33,880 nt of DNA from an uncultured Clostridia bacterium. Its GTDB lineage: Bacteria > Bacillota > Clostridia > Oscillospirales > Ruminococcaceae. Made by a program: the position numbers and the translations under genes. The notes under the pieces are model-generated. The model did no database searches. It was not told where the DNA came from and saw only the letters and a program-made list of their open reading frames with translations. The DNA lies in contig CALXBD010000059.1 in NCBI GenBank assembly GCA_944386445.1, positions 1 to 33,880 on the forward strand. Direction: 5' to 3'. Of this stretch, positions 32,756-33,880 are shown piece after piece; within the stretch, counting starts at the first letter, position 1; each line of letters begins with the position of its first letter.

Positions 32756-32846
32756 ACTATCTCCCCTTGTATACTACAAAATCCACTTATAAAATCACAA
32801 AACATCTTCGATCTAAACCCCGTTTCACATATGTCAATTTTTCAGC

Positions 32847-33158
32847 CTATCTTTCAAATACTATGAATGGAATCAGCATTTCATTTTCCGTTAATCCACC
32901 ATGAGCGGATAACCATCTTTCATTATTAAAATATATAGACAGATCATCTGTTGCAATAGCCAAATAGTCTCCGAGCATTGATCTAAAATTTTCATGATGC
33001 TTACCGGTGCCGAAAAGCTTTTTCTCGATCACATGTTCCATTGGAATAAGCAAAAATTTTTTACCGAATTCATTATTAAATTCTTTTTCAAATATATCTT
33101 TTTTCTCTTCTCTTACAAAAAAATTCAGAGCTCTTGGTTCCAAAGAAGGTAATCGAAC
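32847..33158 (-). pseudogene. Truncated alkaline-phosphatase-superfamily gene (C-terminal remnant)
   Basis: About 104 codons remain, running from a frame just after a TAA (33159-33161) to the stop at 32847. The conserved tail is clear: LPSLEPRALNFFV, GTGKHHENFRSMLGDYLAIA, and AHGGLTENEMLIP, as in metal-dependent phosphatase/phosphodiesterase (alkaline phosphatase superfamily) proteins of about 400 residues. The N-terminal metal-binding part is missing. A TTG at 33141-33143 could start a 98-residue protein, but the family similarity continues upstream of it to the stop, so this is a remnant rather than a small gene. The lost part lies where the CRISPR array now begins, 37 bases away. Confidence 0.72.
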
Positions 33159-33194
33159 TTATGCCAAACAATCTATCATAATAAGCCGGGGGCT

Positions 33195-33880
33195 ATTTCA
33201 ATCCACCCACTCCGTGCGGAGTGGGACGTGGACATTAACGAACGGGCCTATGATTACATCTGTATTTCAATCCACCCACTCCGTGCGGAGTGGGACGGAA
33301 CAGGCCGTCATGTACGAAGGCCAGTGCATGATTTCAATCCACCCACTCCGTGCGGAGTGGGACTTTTCGTCCATAAACCAGTCGTTTACAATTAAAATTT
33401 CAATCCACCCACTCCGTGCGGAGTGGGACGGTAACGGTATTCGGCCCAGGCCTCCTGGTAGCCATTTCAATCCACCCACTCCGTGCGGAGTGGGACGAGC
33501 ATAAGTGCTCCTCATTTCACCAGTACATATGATTTCAATCCACCCACTCCGTGCGGAGTGGGACGTAAATGTCTGCAAGCAGCTGAGCGGAGACAGCGAT
33601 TTCAATCCACCCACTCCGTGCGGAGTGGGACCGTTGACAAATTGCTTTTTTGGTTAGATACTAAAGATTTCAATCCACCCACTCCGTGCGGAGTGGGACT
33701 GTGGAGAATCGGCACAAAGGAAAATGGTAAGCAATTTCAATCCACCCACTCCGTGCGGAGTGGGACTATACTGCTCGTTATGTTTTGAAAAAGACAGTAC
33801 AATTTCAATCCACCCACTCCGTGCGGAGTGGGACATTTGGAGCTTATCGTCACGAGATATCTTAATGATTTCAATCCACC
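33195..33880 (-). CRISPR. Type I-C-like CRISPR array, trailer end (runs off the right edge)
   Basis: Ten identical 33-base repeats start at 33195, 33264, 33331, 33397, 33464, 33532, 33599, 33667, 33734 and 33802; an eleventh is cut off at 33868-33880. The ten spacers are 36, 34, 33, 34, 35, 34, 35, 34, 35 and 33 bases. The repeat reads ATTTCAATCC, then the palindrome CCCACTCCG-TG-CGGAGTGGG, then AC. In reverse it ends GGATTGAAAT, the usual type I-C crRNA handle, so transcription is on the minus strand and the leader is at the right. No cas genes lie in the window. The subtype is inferred from the repeat alone. Confidence 0.97.

Noticed and set aside
32847..33143. Intact 98-residue small protein started at TTG
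   Set aside because: The family similarity extends upstream of the TTG to a stop codon, so it is better read as a truncated larger gene.
33007..33836. Several open frames of 60-165 codons on both strands across the CRISPR array
   Set aside because: They encode the repeat over and over (for example FQSTHSVRSGT and SHSARSGWIEI), so they are products of the repeat periodicity and not genes.

Overview
The window looks like a chromosomal segment of a low-to-mid-GC gut Firmicute, probably an anaerobic Clostridia/Oscillospirales-type bacterium. Support for this: purine-rich AGGAGG-type ribosome binding sites, sigma-A-like promoters, two Lpl/Ytc-type oligosaccharide ABC importers with lipoprotein binding proteins, membrane-anchored AraC sensor-regulators, many glycoside hydrolases, a BlaI/BlaR1-like pair and a type I-C-like CRISPR array. 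The taxon is inferred from gene content only.

Left region (1-11.4 kb, mostly minus strand): the tail of a DDE transposase at the edge; a two-gene unit with a NagB-like sugar-phosphate deaminase/isomerase and a Gfo/Idh/MocA oxidoreductase; an importer operon (two permeases, then the binding lipoprotein, then an AraC sensor-regulator); a lone small lipoprotein; and a second AraC sensor-regulator. Strong hairpin terminators separate these units.

Centre (11.4-24.2 kb, plus strand): a second importer (binding lipoprotein and two permeases), divergent from the second AraC sensor. It is followed by a long, tightly spaced operon: an AraR-like GntR/LacI regulator, a TIM-barrel protein of unknown function, a SIS-domain (UPF0309-like) protein, an unrecognised 246-residue protein, a second Gfo/Idh/MocA oxidoreductase, a GH89-like alpha-N-acetylglucosaminidase and a GH20-like beta-hexosaminidase. 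None of these enzymes has a visible signal peptide. The likely logic is import of host- or mucin-type oligosaccharides followed by cytoplasmic trimming and conversion of amino sugars. A perfect 20-bp inverted repeat just upstream of the regulator is its probable operator.

Right of centre (24.2-29 kb): a GH127-type hydrolase divergent from a small cupin-AraC regulator, then a second, separately promoted GH20-type enzyme.

Right end (29-33.9 kb): a BlaI/BlaR1-type repressor and M56 membrane protease pair with no beta-lactamase nearby; a zinc-ribbon/TM2 membrane protein with an 84-bp in-frame tandem repeat; dCTP deaminase; a 5'-truncated alkaline-phosphatase-superfamily gene; and a type I-C-like CRISPR array running off the window edge. 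The array's orientation puts its leader, and probably any cas genes, beyond the right edge.

No tRNA or rRNA genes were recognised. The best candidate for an undescribed system is the 15.4-24.1 kb amino-sugar operon with its two unassigned proteins.
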